A DNA stretch of 64,000 nucleotides from Cadophora sp. MPI-SDFR-AT-0126 (lineage: Eukaryota > Ascomycota > Leotiomycetes > Helotiales > Ploettnerulaceae). The DNA lies in assembly GCA_020747065.1 (NCBI GenBank), contig JAGMVK010000011.1, positions 558,001 to 622,000 of the forward strand. Reading direction: 5' to 3'. Shown here piece by piece: positions 48,623 through 59,425 of this stretch. The translations under genes and the position numbers were made by a program. Each line of letters opens with the position of its first letter. Within the stretch, counting starts at the first letter, position 1. The notes under the pieces are model-generated. The model ran no database searches and was not told the origin of the DNA. It was given only the letters and a program-made list of their open reading frames with translations.

Positions 48623-49347
48623 GTTTGCTTGTGTCAGGGCGCACAAGAACACAAGACGGTACGGTATGACAACGGAGAGAATCCATGAAGAAGATTGCAA
48701 ATCAAGTAAAGGAAGAGTGGGCAAAGAACGGAAATTCAATGGATGTGGTGTTCAGGCTTGGCCGAGCCTCAAGGCTTGCTCTGTACCAAGCAGTTCCGCC
48801 CATTCTGCAAGAGCTTGCAGTGTGACCTACCCTGCGTAGTTTGCGGTGCATGCACTGTCAATCACCTTGCGTGCTCAACCTACGGTCACTGGTTGATGTG
48901 CTTCCGCCCTGGCTCTGTTGGTGTCATGCATGCATGGAGATGTGATGTTCCTCTTTACGCCTCATCTTGGCCCGAAGTCCCTCCAGCGGCTGCCTGCCTG
49001 GTCGGGCCATAGCGGATAGAAAGGCCCCCAAACCTCGGGCACCAAGTACCAAGCACCAGGCCTTTCTCCAGACCTGTCAGAGCCTCTTGGCCATTATCTG
49101 GGGTGGAGGACGTGTCGTCGTGTTGTTGGTCAATGGGCCTTTTGATTCAAGTCGGTGAGGAACGGATGATATGAAGCTGACGCCAAGTTCTGCCCTGCAG
49201 CTCCACCACCGCCCATTCTTGAAACACGATACACGTGACCGGCATGGGACACTTTTGCACTTCAATCAAGAGCCCATATCAGGAACGAAAGAACAGGTGT
49301 GAAAGAATACATTGCTTGGAACCGAGATTTTCTCAGTCAGCTAAGAG
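48623..49347. other. Intergenic, nothing recognised
   Basis: Upstream region of the transporter gene and 3' flank of the NmrA-like gene. No feature supported. Confidence 0.5.
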
Positions 49348-50554
49348 CTACTTTGGATTTGACATCTTGGCCTGTTCCATCATCAACCTGGCCGCTTTCT
49401 TGAGGTCTTCCACCCCCTTCAGAACATTCCGCTGCTTCCCGTCATACTTATATTTGATCATCCATTCCTCTAGACTCTTGACACGCGTAGGATGGATACG
49501 ATCGAGCAGCTTGAAATCCCTCTTCTGACAGACCCCCTCGCCCCAGTATCTCCACCAGGGTGTAAAGTTCTCACGCCATGTCATGCTTGCCTCGTCCCGG
49601 GGAGCATTTGGCCCAGCAACGAAATTCGCTGGAGCATTCGGATACGGCTCGGCGGCGTTGAGCCAGTCCTCGATGGGGATGTAGTGGTGTACGCCCTTCT
49701 TTCCGGTCACTTTGGTGAAGGTGGCGGCTATTTCCTCGAAGGTGACTTCGTCTGTTGCGACCATGAGATCCATGCCAGCAGACTCAGCAAGGTTGTCAAA
49801 GAGCCAGAGAGAGTATGGCCCAACGTCGTCTAGATTGATGAGTGGCAGTTTGCCAGACTCTGATCCACGAAGATCCACGTGTTAGTGAAAGCTCAAGTTT
49901 GACTTTGATTTGAGACATTGGATGGGACGAAGACACTTACTTGCTGGATTGGCCCAAACGAATGACCCATCAGGCTGTTCTTGAGGCAGGAAGTGGCCGT
50001 CCATGAGCATATCCATGTAGGGCCCGGTGGTTATGATGGAGCTTTTCGTGTCTCCCTTCTGTCCTTGAGCAAGAATGTAGTCCGCAACTCTGCCCTTGGC
50101 GTCATTATGACCCCAATGGTAGAGCTCATTCCAATTTGCATCCTTCAGTGCGAAATCTGTAGAGGCATAGACGTAATGCTGCACCCCTTCATGTCTGGCG
50201 ATTTCATAGGCTCGACAACCGTAAAACAATTCATTCTTCTCCCCGAGGGTAAAGCCATCTGTGTTGACCCACGCTCCGTAAACACCATGGAAGGCTCTGT
50301 GCAGATCTTTTTGGTTGTCCTGTGTGCCTTGGATCAGAGTCACATTAGGGAGTTTAGCGATTTGTTGTGCACGAGTCGAGTTGACATCGCGAGTTAGGAC
50401 CCGGACAGCAAACCGATTGCTTGCTGAAAGAGCTGCAGGAGAAAGTCAGTCCGTTGTAATTGAAGTGAGCTGAGTAGAAGCAGGTTTGACACGCACATTT
50501 AACCACGGGTAGTCCCTGGGCACCTGTGCCGCCAATTACTAGAATTTCCTTCAT
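49348..50554 (-). CDS. NmrA-like NAD(P)-binding protein
   Basis: Three exons (50554-50497, 50432-49941, 49859-49348) give 353 residues. The N terminus MKEILVIGGTGAQGLPVVKS holds the glycine-rich Rossmann motif at about residues 8-14, and the first intron falls directly after it. VRVLTRDVNSTRAQQIAKL, then YVYASTDFAL and DVGPYSLWLFDN, follow the NmrA-like SDR pattern. The C-terminal GKKGVHHYIPIEDW is consistent. The active-site Tyr-x-x-x-Lys of classical SDRs is not present, as is usual in NmrA-type redox sensors. It may be a regulator that senses NAD(P) state or a reductase. Context does not decide. Confidence 0.9.
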
Positions 50555-51810
50555 GTTGTCTTTTGTTCCGTTTTTCCACTTCGTTTGGTCCAGATTGCTG
50601 ATTGAATACCGAAGTGTTCACTGCTGGAGCACATATCTAAGTCCGTCTCTTCCCTTATATACATCGTATGCAACTCCTCATCAGCTCAACGATGACTCGC
50701 GCATACCCCGCAATTTTCCCCAGAGGCTCAAAAAAATTCCGTGGTTCGCAAATTGAGACCCTCCGATTTTGCGCATGCTTGGTAATCGAAATGGTTTGAA
50801 ATGTGTTCCAAGTCGAGAGGGGAAGGTTGAACGTCTCTTTTGTTTCATACTACGGACGTAGCCTAGCTGAATTGAACGCTTGATCAGTAAACATCGCTTG
50901 TGCTAGCAGTGCCTTTAAGTCAGCACCTTTAAGTCAGCATCACACGGAAAACAGGTGCTTGAGTGGCATGATCTCGTCACTGCCGACCATCTCGGCAGTT
51001 TGAAATTAGCGTCGACAGGTGTTTCGAATTTTGGAGACCAACGGATTCGGACTTCCCTCAACGAAATCCCGCTTCCGTTCAACCGACCAGCTCATTCTAT
51101 CATGAATTGTGGATATCGGCGCCAGTTTCTTGAGACTTCTGGATTGCTGGGATCCTTTTCTTTCAGAGTTGCCCCAAAAGGAGAAAGCAGTAACCTAGAA
51201 CATGATTCTGAAAAGATATTGTGTTATTGGTAGGGCTTAGAATTTCATCGTCCAAAAAAAGAAGAAGAAAAAGAGTAAAATCATAAATAACAATGAGCCT
51301 TCTCATAATATTAGGAAGATCATTAATTTTCTCTCCAATGATTTGATTTTAGCTCGTGACTCGATCTGGGAGGGTTGTAAAAGAAAGAACTGAAAGGTGA
51401 AGCGAGGGACCAGGCTTCTAACTTCCTCGCTTCTGCGGCTCGTGCGGCTCTTTCCTTGTTTACTTTGACACCCACTTTCCCCTAATTCAACTTTATGTCT
51501 CTGCAGTACTCTGCTCAACTCTCACATTGATCCAAACAGGCTTGTTGGGATTCTAATATTCAAGAAGGTGAAGTACACCGATGTATTGATCAATCGCCAT
51601 GCTTTAGGATGAGCTTCTTAAACTCCAGCCAGGTTGCATCGAGGACATTCCATGCTGGCGAGGATGAAGCAGAAGTCGGCGGCTCCTTCTCCAAGTACTC
51701 AAACCCGAACCTACCGTGCACTTTTCTTTTGGTATGATGTTGCCCCACTCGTCAGCTTTCGTCATCCATCAATTATCCATCATCAGCATTATTCATATCT
51801 AGCACTAATC
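50555..51810. other. 1.3-kb divergent intergenic region
   Basis: Lies between the start of the NmrA-like gene and the start of the orphan gene. It has an A/G-rich tract at about 51256-51276 and no coding frame I can support. Confidence 0.5.
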
Positions 51811-53408
51811 ATGTCAGACACTCCTGGCTGTCACGGCACGCCGCCAGTCCAAGAGCTCAGAGAGAAGCTTCCCGATGTCAGAGAATGGCTTGTAACAAAA
51901 ACCAAGCCCCTATGTGACTATAACATCGCATACCTGCTTGCATGACTTAAAGCTAACTCATTGAACAGGTCAAGACATCGGATTCGATTACGAACGATGC
52001 GCCGCCCTTCACAACTATATTTTGAAATACGTCGAGTTAACAGCTGCGCTTCGTTACGAGTCTGGTTCAAGACGCCCTCATGTATGGTATGACGATGTGC
52101 CAGTATCGGCAGTGAATCCCAAAATCATCAAATTCCTCAAAACTACTTTGCATCACGGGCAACTAAAGTTCTTCTACGGTAAGGCAGGATTGTATACGTA
52201 TAGGGACACGATGGAAAGCATGGATCACTATCGAGAAGGGAGCTTCACCCTCTATTGTGCAGATACAGGTCAGCATCTCCATCGGCTGGTGACGCTTGCC
52301 GTCGCGTGCCCAGGGTTTTCACATTGGCGTAGGCTGACTAGCTATACAGCAGCCGAAAATTTCCGCCACCATGTCGGAAAGGTTTTATACGACCAGAATA
52401 CTTACAAAGCATTGGTCATACCAGAACATGCTGATAGAGAATACGTCAGTAAGATACTGCGTTGGCTCCGCTTGGAACTCATTCTGAGTTCTTGGATCGA
52501 AATGATACATGTCGGGAAAATGACCGTGAGCGTTTTGCTACTTTCCCCTTATTCACCTTGCGATACTCAACATTGATTCCGAAGTTCTTCAGTCAGACTC
52601 AGTACTTCGATCCTTGACATCATTGCTAACTTCTACAGTCCAGCTACTTTCCTGTCCCCCTGGAAGCCGAAGGCCGATGACAAACCAAATGTTGAATCAG
52701 TGGACAAATCATAGCTTTGGAGGGCCACAAGTAGATGAAGCAGTGGAAGCATTCGCCCGTCTGCTCAATCAAATCCACAGCAGAATGACTGCAGAAGCAG
52801 GTGTTGATGGTAAATTTGCTGGTAGTGTAAGGCCGCTCTTCGATAAAGAGACTCTCAGAGCGACCAAGATTCCTCGCGACTGCTTTGCAGAAAGATTTCT
52901 CTTGAAGATTCGTACACCACCAAAAGGATTACTCTATATCGCGCCAGGTGTTAGGGTACCGTGCAAAGAAATGCTAAGTCAATTCGAGCAATTTATCCTG
53001 AGTCCGAGACTTTCCAGAGATGCAAAATCTACGTCTTGTCAAGTCGGTCCTCAGCCTCGTGAATAAAGGGCCTCGCGATAATTTATACCAACACGGGTTC
53101 AAACCTTGTGAGGGAAAGAGATTTCGCCCTCAAAGGCTCGTCAGTCTACTGCATAGTTGGACGATGATGGTGGGTAACAACCACTGGCTGTGGATAAGAA
53201 TGGTGTCGCTGGTGGGATCGAAGTTTTCAAGCAAGTCAAATCACCCGATTTTGCACACTGGTATCGTGTCAAGACAGCCTGGTAGGATGCTATTCTTGCT
53301 TGACGTGGAAGCTGATATATCATTAAGAATTACAGGGCATGGCTCCCAAGATGGAACCCTGTCCTGGCTCCAAAATCTACGAAAGAATACATTAAGAACA
53401 TTGGGTAG
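51811..53408 (+). CDS. Multi-exon orphan protein, exon structure partly uncertain
   Basis: Secure parts: exon 1 at 51811-51913 (MSDTPGCHGTPPV...) joins by a phase-1 splice to 51969 onward (CQDIGFDYERCAALHNYIL, then YVELTAALRYESG). The last intron (53282-53335) joins KSPDFAHWYRVKTAW to AWLPRWNPVLAPKSTKEYI and a TAG at 53406-53408. In between, coding-like blocks lie in several frames: 52639-52947 (FGGPQVDEAVEAFARLL, RATKIPRDCFAERFLLKI) and 53018 onward (NLRLVKSVLSLVNKGPRDNL). Suitable donors exist at 52449 and 52948, but 53108-53281 is not resolved. The product would be roughly 400-450 residues, soluble and mixed-charge. I recognise no domain. It faces the Zn2Cys6 regulator gene tail-to-tail, 241 bp apart. 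Confidence 0.55.
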
Positions 53409-53649
53409 GTTTTAAGTAGAAAATCACGTTCTGTTTTCCCAAAATCCTGCTCCCATTCAACACCCGCATTTGATATGTGTTTCTGGTTTTTTTTGTTTAT
53501 TCGGATAGATGCTTCGCTTAAAAACAGGCAGATGGGCAATAACGACAATGGTCCTAGACCAAGGATGCAAATAATACAGATATATAATATACTTCACCCA
53601 AACCGTTTTTCAGTACTAGCTGCCCAAAACTAAGCAATCCTATCAGCCC

Positions 53650-55768
53650 TCATGAACGATCCGGCTCTTGACCCGCCACCACCCTTTCCTCACACCCATA
53701 GCTAGTACCGCCATCCCGGACCTCCGGCACCACACTCCCCTCCTCCCCACCAACCGTCCAAATCCACTCTCCTACCCTAACCTCCGCCTCCTCCCCATCC
53801 CCCCTAACACACACCGCCTTGACCGTCGTCACACTCCCCTCTTCCCATATCCCCACCTCCAACAACCGCGCGGTCGCCCCCTCGGGGATCACGTCTTCAT
53901 CTTCAGGAATGCCGTCTTCTTCAATGGATGAGAGCCACGTGCAGAGTTGGCCTGCGCTACAGGACCACCAGACGCCTTCGCGCCAGGGCCGGTGCTGGAG
54001 CAGGGAGATGGCTTGGTGACGGAGAGAGCGGTGCCGGCTTGTTTGGAGGATGAGGCGGAGGGGGCCGATGAGGCCGGAGGAGGCGGAGGGTGCGCTTTGG
54101 GATAGGAAGGTGAGGAAGCAGGGGTGGTGGAGGATTGTGGTGGAGAGGGTGAGGATTCGTTGCGAGGAGGGGAGGTGTGTGGAGGTGCTGGGGGAGGAGG
54201 TGCTGAGTGAGGTGTGTAGGGTGATGGTTAGGGCTTCGGAGAGGATTGCTAGGTGGAGGGTTGGGAGGTAGGTTGTGCTTGTTGAGTCGGTGGTGGATTC
54301 AAAGAGGGGGGTAAAGCTTCGCTGCCAGGCGGAGAGGAGGGTTGTGAGATGTGTGAGGGAGGTGGAGAGGCCTGGGTCTGAAGTGATGGGTGGAGGTGAT
54401 GGAGAGGGGTTGTCGAATGTGCTGCGGAGACCTGGGGAGAGGTCGAGCAGTTCGGGGTCGATGCAGGATGTATCTCTTTCGCGCCCGAAGTCGGGTGTTG
54501 ATGGTTTCACTGGCTGAAATGAGGCAATAAGGTGGCGGGTTCGACGGGTGAGGAGGTCGAGATAGTATTTTGCTTCTTCGACGGTTAGAAATGTTTCCGG
54601 CATTGAAGAGATGAGATCTTCGCCTTTGAAAGTGAGGATGTGGTGGTGTGAGACTGGGAAAGGCTCAAACAGCATATTGGCTTCTACTTCAAGTTTGTGA
54701 AATTGTTCGACTATTTCGTCTTCTATGATGTATGGTAAGAGGCCTGCTTGAATGACGGGCTCTTGGCTGGCGATGAAGGAGTTGAGGAGCTGGACGCCGC
54801 TGTAGATGTGTGAGAGAACTTGGAGATGGTGCCATTGCAAGGTTTCGATGCAGATTATGAGGAGGCAGACGATCAGAGCGAGTCTTTGGCCTTCGGGCCC
54901 GCTGATGAGTGCTTGGCGTGAGCCGCGGAGGAATTTGTTGTATTGCCGTAAGGCGAAGTCGTTGTTTGTTCTCAGGAAGGCGGGTTGGCTGTTCCAAAGT
55001 TCAGGGCCAATTGAAGGAGGGATGTCGTTGTTGTTTAGAGCGTCTTTGATACTCATGCTCAGACTGCCGATGGTGACAATGGCGTGTCTGAGGAAGGCGT
55101 ACTGATGACTTGATTGAAGAACAATACGATTCCATGTCGTGGTTTGAAATACACCAGCTGGTTCCCGTGATGTCTGAGTGCAGAAGAGACGGAACGAGAG
55201 AAACTCTTCTGTCGCTTGAAACATCACTTCTGAGATCTCGGTGCTGAGTGAGAGGGTGGGAGGTGGACAGATGCTGGGTTTGGGCAGAATGGTGCGGGTT
55301 TCCGGACGTGGTGAGGGGGAGGTGCTATCGTTCTTCTCGGATTTGTAGCCTGGGCAGACGCGGCCGAATTTGCAGCAGCGGTAGCATTGGGGTTTGTTTT
55401 CGTCGCATTTGACGCGGCGTTTCCTGTGACTTTTGTTAATAGATGATTGAAGACTTTAGCAGTTGAGAAGAACGGAGACGAAGGCAAAAGTCTATGAAGC
55501 GAAAATCTGGATCAACTAACAGAAGGCAGCACAGGAAAAGAACGACTTTTGAGACGCGCAACGAGACCGAACCAATATACAAGAATTGGGAGAGCGTGAG
55601 CTGCAATGATGGGGATCAACTATGCAATGTCTGTATTGGCAGTAGTAGATACACTTACTTGCACGTGAAACATCCACTCCTAACTTTCGGCCTGCTAGTC
55701 CTTGGCTTCTTGAACTTTGTATGGAACAGAGCAGGAGAATCCATCTCAGGTGTTGTTCTAGAAGCCAT
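53650..55768 (-). CDS. Zn2Cys6 fungal transcription factor
   Basis: Two exons (55768-55659 and 55423-53650) across a long 235-nt intron (GTAAGT...CACAG) give 627 residues. The intron sits inside the zinc cluster. Splicing joins RSGCFTC-K to KRRVKCDENKPQCYRCCKFG, completing C-x2-C-x6-C-x6-C-x2-C and a final C before PGYKSEK. Basic residues flank the cluster, as needed for DNA binding. The rest is the helical regulatory domain of fungal regulators, Ser/Thr/Pro-rich after about residue 330. An in-frame ATG at 55927 would add 53 residues; I prefer MASRTTPEM at 55768. Target genes are unknown. The convergent orphan gene next to it is a candidate only by position. Confidence 0.9.
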
Positions 55769-57862
55769 GATTGTTGCAGAATCGGAGAAGATCATGTTGC
55801 ACATAGGAATTTTCGAGGTCTTGCCTTCCAATCCGCTGTCCAAGTCTCCGCTAACATGAGACACGCTCTGGTTATTATAATCAAGCTTCTCGATAAGCAA
55901 CCCAGCGAGCTGGGGCCTCTTTGTCATGCTAATGACTTTAGCTGCACTTCATGCGGACGGGGTTGGAATAGACGCCGCGGCTGAGAGCTGACGCTTGAAT
56001 CCGCAATGCTTGAAATCAGGGCGGTCTGTCTTTCCGGAACCCGGTCTTGGGTGGTAGGCTTTGTTCACCATTCAATGTAAGCAATGCCTATTATATGGGT
56101 TTTGGGACGGTTTTCCAGGTTTTGAGGGGAGTGAATATGCAACTTTGGAAAAAGAGTGGGATGAAAGTGTTCTTATTGGAGGAGAGAAACGAGAGGGGAC
56201 AAATATGGTATGTAGAGAGTCTTGGAGCGTAACGTTTGGTTTGGTCTAGCGTGTAGTCATCCATCGATCCACAAATTCTGTCCATGCTTCTGGAGTCGAG
56301 TCTGCATGTTTCTTGAAAGTAGAGTCAGGACTGCGGCTTTATTGATTGGCCGGTCTCGGGTTCGGGCATACCGTTTGGGAGTCATTAGCTGGGAATGGGA
56401 TGGGGATGCAGGATCTCGAAAGCTAGCCTGGGAAAGAAGCTCATTGCCGTAGTGGTGGTCCAGACAGTGCGGTCGCCTTGCTACAGGGCTGAGGGTAGCA
56501 CCGGGGAGATGACAACTTACCGGGCCTTTCTATGTCGATCTCTTGCTCGACCAATGCGACGAAAGAGTTTACGACTTTGTTTGTTAATTTGGAAATATTG
56601 GGGACTTTTGATGTGTGCAGGTTGGAAATGCTTAGAGAGCTTTGATTGGTGCGTCGCACCTTACAGCCAATCAGAGCGTCCAACGCGTCTATTGATGTCA
56701 AACTGGATCGACGGGTGGGATGTTCGTTTGGGCATAAGTCCGTAGCTGCTCCGATAGCTCCACTGACGTGCATCGGTGATAGATTTATTTGACGTTTGAG
56801 GATTATCGGAATTTAAAGTTGCTGAGGTATGATGCATTGTTTGGAAACAGGGGACAAGCGAAAGTCAACAATGTCGAGGAGACATCGTGTAAAACGGAAA
56901 GGTTGGGATTTTAAAAAGCCCCATTGGAGTGAAGACAAGCTGTGTTTGGTTAGAATATCAATAATTATTTGGAAAGGAAATGAAAGCATTTTGCAATTGT
57001 TGATATCATTGATCCATCTTGTGAGAAATGGACATGAACAGCCCCTACTACGTACAAACTCTCACGTCGGCTAAGTCACCCAAAAAAGGATCCAGGATGC
57101 ATCATCAAAGCAACAAAACATCTCACCAGGCACGTCACAGCCTCAATATCATCAAAACAAACTAAATCGAAGCGAAACACGGCAGTACAAGCGACATTAG
57201 GAATGGCAAAGGCCATTCCTCTCCCGACGGCCGAAGGTGCGACGGAGAAGCTACTGCGGTATGCGTGCTCGTAAAGCTTCTTTTTTCCCCTGTACTACCT
57301 AGTCGTTACCGATACTTCGACAACGTTGCAGGATCGTCAAATGAGTTGGAAGGGCTTACCCGCGCTCTAAAATACGATGCAGGGAAGGTTATTCGTGGAA
57401 TTGCGAGCGCGGCTCGGTATTTGAAGGTGTTATGGGAAGGGCGCGGCGGTGAATGAGAGGGATGGGATGGGATGGGATGAGGAGGATCGACGGCTGTCGC
57501 TTGTGAGGTTCTGATCTTATGACTTCTGGACGGCACGATTGCGAGTTTCGATGAATGTATGACCTGCGGTTTTGGAAACAAGAAAGCTTAAACATTGGGG
57601 GATGCGAAGGGTGCAGGCTGCGGCTGAGAGAAGTACTGCACGGTTTTGAGCCGAGTCAATATGGGTTATTTGCATCCGAATGTTGGTCATGGCGGTGCCA
57701 GGGCGGATGTAAGAGCGGATGAGGGTATAATTGTAATCATCATTTATTCCATGTCATCTCCATTGTCGGCTCATCCATTCATAAAGCATTCGTCGAAACT
57801 CCTTTCCTCCCTAACGAAATCTAAACAAATTATGCTGCTTGTAAAGTCATCGGGTACAGAGA
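55769..57862. other. 2.1-kb gene-poor stretch, nothing recognised
   Basis: Upstream region of the Zn2Cys6 gene and 3' flank of ASF1. A short GGGAT repeat is seen at about 57459-57478. Small frames have no recognisable content. Confidence 0.45.
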
Positions 57863-58857
57863 TCAATGGGCCATGACAGCGTCGGCTTGGACTGGGACAC
57901 TGCCGTTTGCGTGAGGCTTCTCAACACCGTCCATGTCCATATCAGCGTCACCGTCACCAGCGACCTCTTCTTCCTCCTCAAGCTCCTCGTCTTCACTTCC
58001 GCTGCTCTCGGCCTCCAGATCCTCGCTTCCGTCATCGGATTCCTCAACTGCGGCATCGCCCTCGACCCCAGCCATCTCAGAATCGTCGACCATGGCATCT
58101 GGATCAGCGACAGCTGCTTCGCCACCCTCAACTGCTTCATCCTCTTCGTCCTCGGCCTCTTCAGCTCCATATTGATCTCCATCAGCGACTAGGTCGGCCT
58201 CGGGTTGCTCAGGTGGGAATTCGGCTGGGGCAGATGCCTCGGAGTCCCTATGTAGACTGTTAGATAATCACTGGGCTTCATTGCTGCTGCCTAACATACC
58301 ACTTGATTGCAAATCGGGTGACTCTTGGTTTCTCTGCGAGGACATTGCGGCGGACCTTTTCGAGAATGGGCTTGGCTGGAGGGTCGGCATTGAGCTCCTC
58401 AGAATCGTACTCATTATTGACATAGTATCCGACACGAACGAACTCTCTGCCATCATAGGCGCAGGTGAGGAGAATAACGGTAACACCAAGAATTTCGGCA
58501 TCTGGGATACGGCTGGTATTGGGTGGATCGGCCTCAAAGAGAAACTTGTTTACGCCAACTGGGATGGGACCGACGAGAAGGGAGTCGAGTTCTTGGTCGT
58601 GCTCATCGCTGGCATTGTTAGGTGGCTCTTTGTTTGGGGAGGATGGGATGCCTACGAGGTTGCAGATCCAACGTAGGTCAACTTCCACTCAAGATCTGCG
58701 AAGAAGAATTAGTCTTTGATCCTGTCATGGATGTGCAGTGTGACATACCCTTTTGAAGTGGCTCCAGGCATTCGAAGGTGATCTCAAACTCATAAGGGTC
58801 TCCGAATTTGGCTGGGTTATTGAGGACGTTGACGCCCAAGAGCGATACGACAGACAT
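57863..58857 (-). CDS. ASF1: Histone chaperone ASF1
   Basis: Four exons (58857-58749, 58695-58656, 58608-58300, 58247-57863) give 280 residues. The start [20 protein letters not shown] is the conserved ASF1 N terminus. [20 protein letters not shown] is completed by splicing; exon 2 is only 40 nt and intron 2 only 47 nt. [19 protein letters not shown] and [20 protein letters not shown] form the immunoglobulin-like core that binds H3-H4. After about residue 155 the protein becomes a long Asp/Glu-rich tail, as in yeast. ASF1 hands H3-H4 to CAF-1 and HIRA during replication-coupled and replication-independent assembly. It is divergently arranged with RNA14. Confidence 0.97.
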
Positions 58858-59425
58858 CTTGAGGACGGGGTCTTGTTGTGATCGATATGAGATTGAATAT
58901 TGTTGTTCGTAGTTGTAAAGGGAATCAAAATCTGCCCGAGCTGGGGAAGTACAAGAGTTTTATGTAGGGGCGTTTGAAGATGTGGAGAATGGAGATGTGT
59001 TTGCGTTCGAAGAGGACGCGAGAAGGGTGAAGTTGCTGGTCGAGAGATCGCGTCCTGACCGCGCTTTCAAGCCTTGGCGGCCGAAATTCAATAAAGAGAC
59101 TCACGTGGGGCGCTACGATTCTTTTGGGACTAGCATCATTACGTTCTCTTTGAAGCATCGCATCATTTGAGGACCTGTTGTGATTTATCCTCCATCTCGA
59201 CACAAACAGCACCACCACCACCACCACCACGAAGGGCTTTATCTTTGGTTTCTTTTCCCTTCTACGAATCGCGTCCGCAAAAGCGCGCCTCTGCCACTTT
59301 CTTTCAAAAACAGGTCCTTCCTCTCTCTGCGCAAAGATCCCTTCAGCGAGCTGACACGCGACAGTCCAGATTTCTCACACCCTGTCCTTTTTCCAAGTTC
59401 CATCATCAACTAAACACTCTTTACA
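58858..59425. promoter_or_regulatory. Divergent promoter region of ASF1 and RNA14
   Basis: 568 bp separate the two start codons. The RNA14 side includes an (ACC)n run and a pyrimidine-rich leader ending in CTTTACA before its ATG. No TATA box was recognised. Confidence 0.6.
59211..59230 (+). repeat. (ACC)n run in the RNA14 leader
   Basis: About seven ACC triplets without interruption lie roughly 195 bp before the RNA14 ATG, probably in the 5' untranslated region or promoter. Confidence 0.9.

Noticed and set aside
53668..54517. Several plus-strand frames opposite the Zn2Cys6 gene
   Set aside because: They mirror the Ser/Thr/Pro-rich coding strand of the transcription factor and are antisense shadows.
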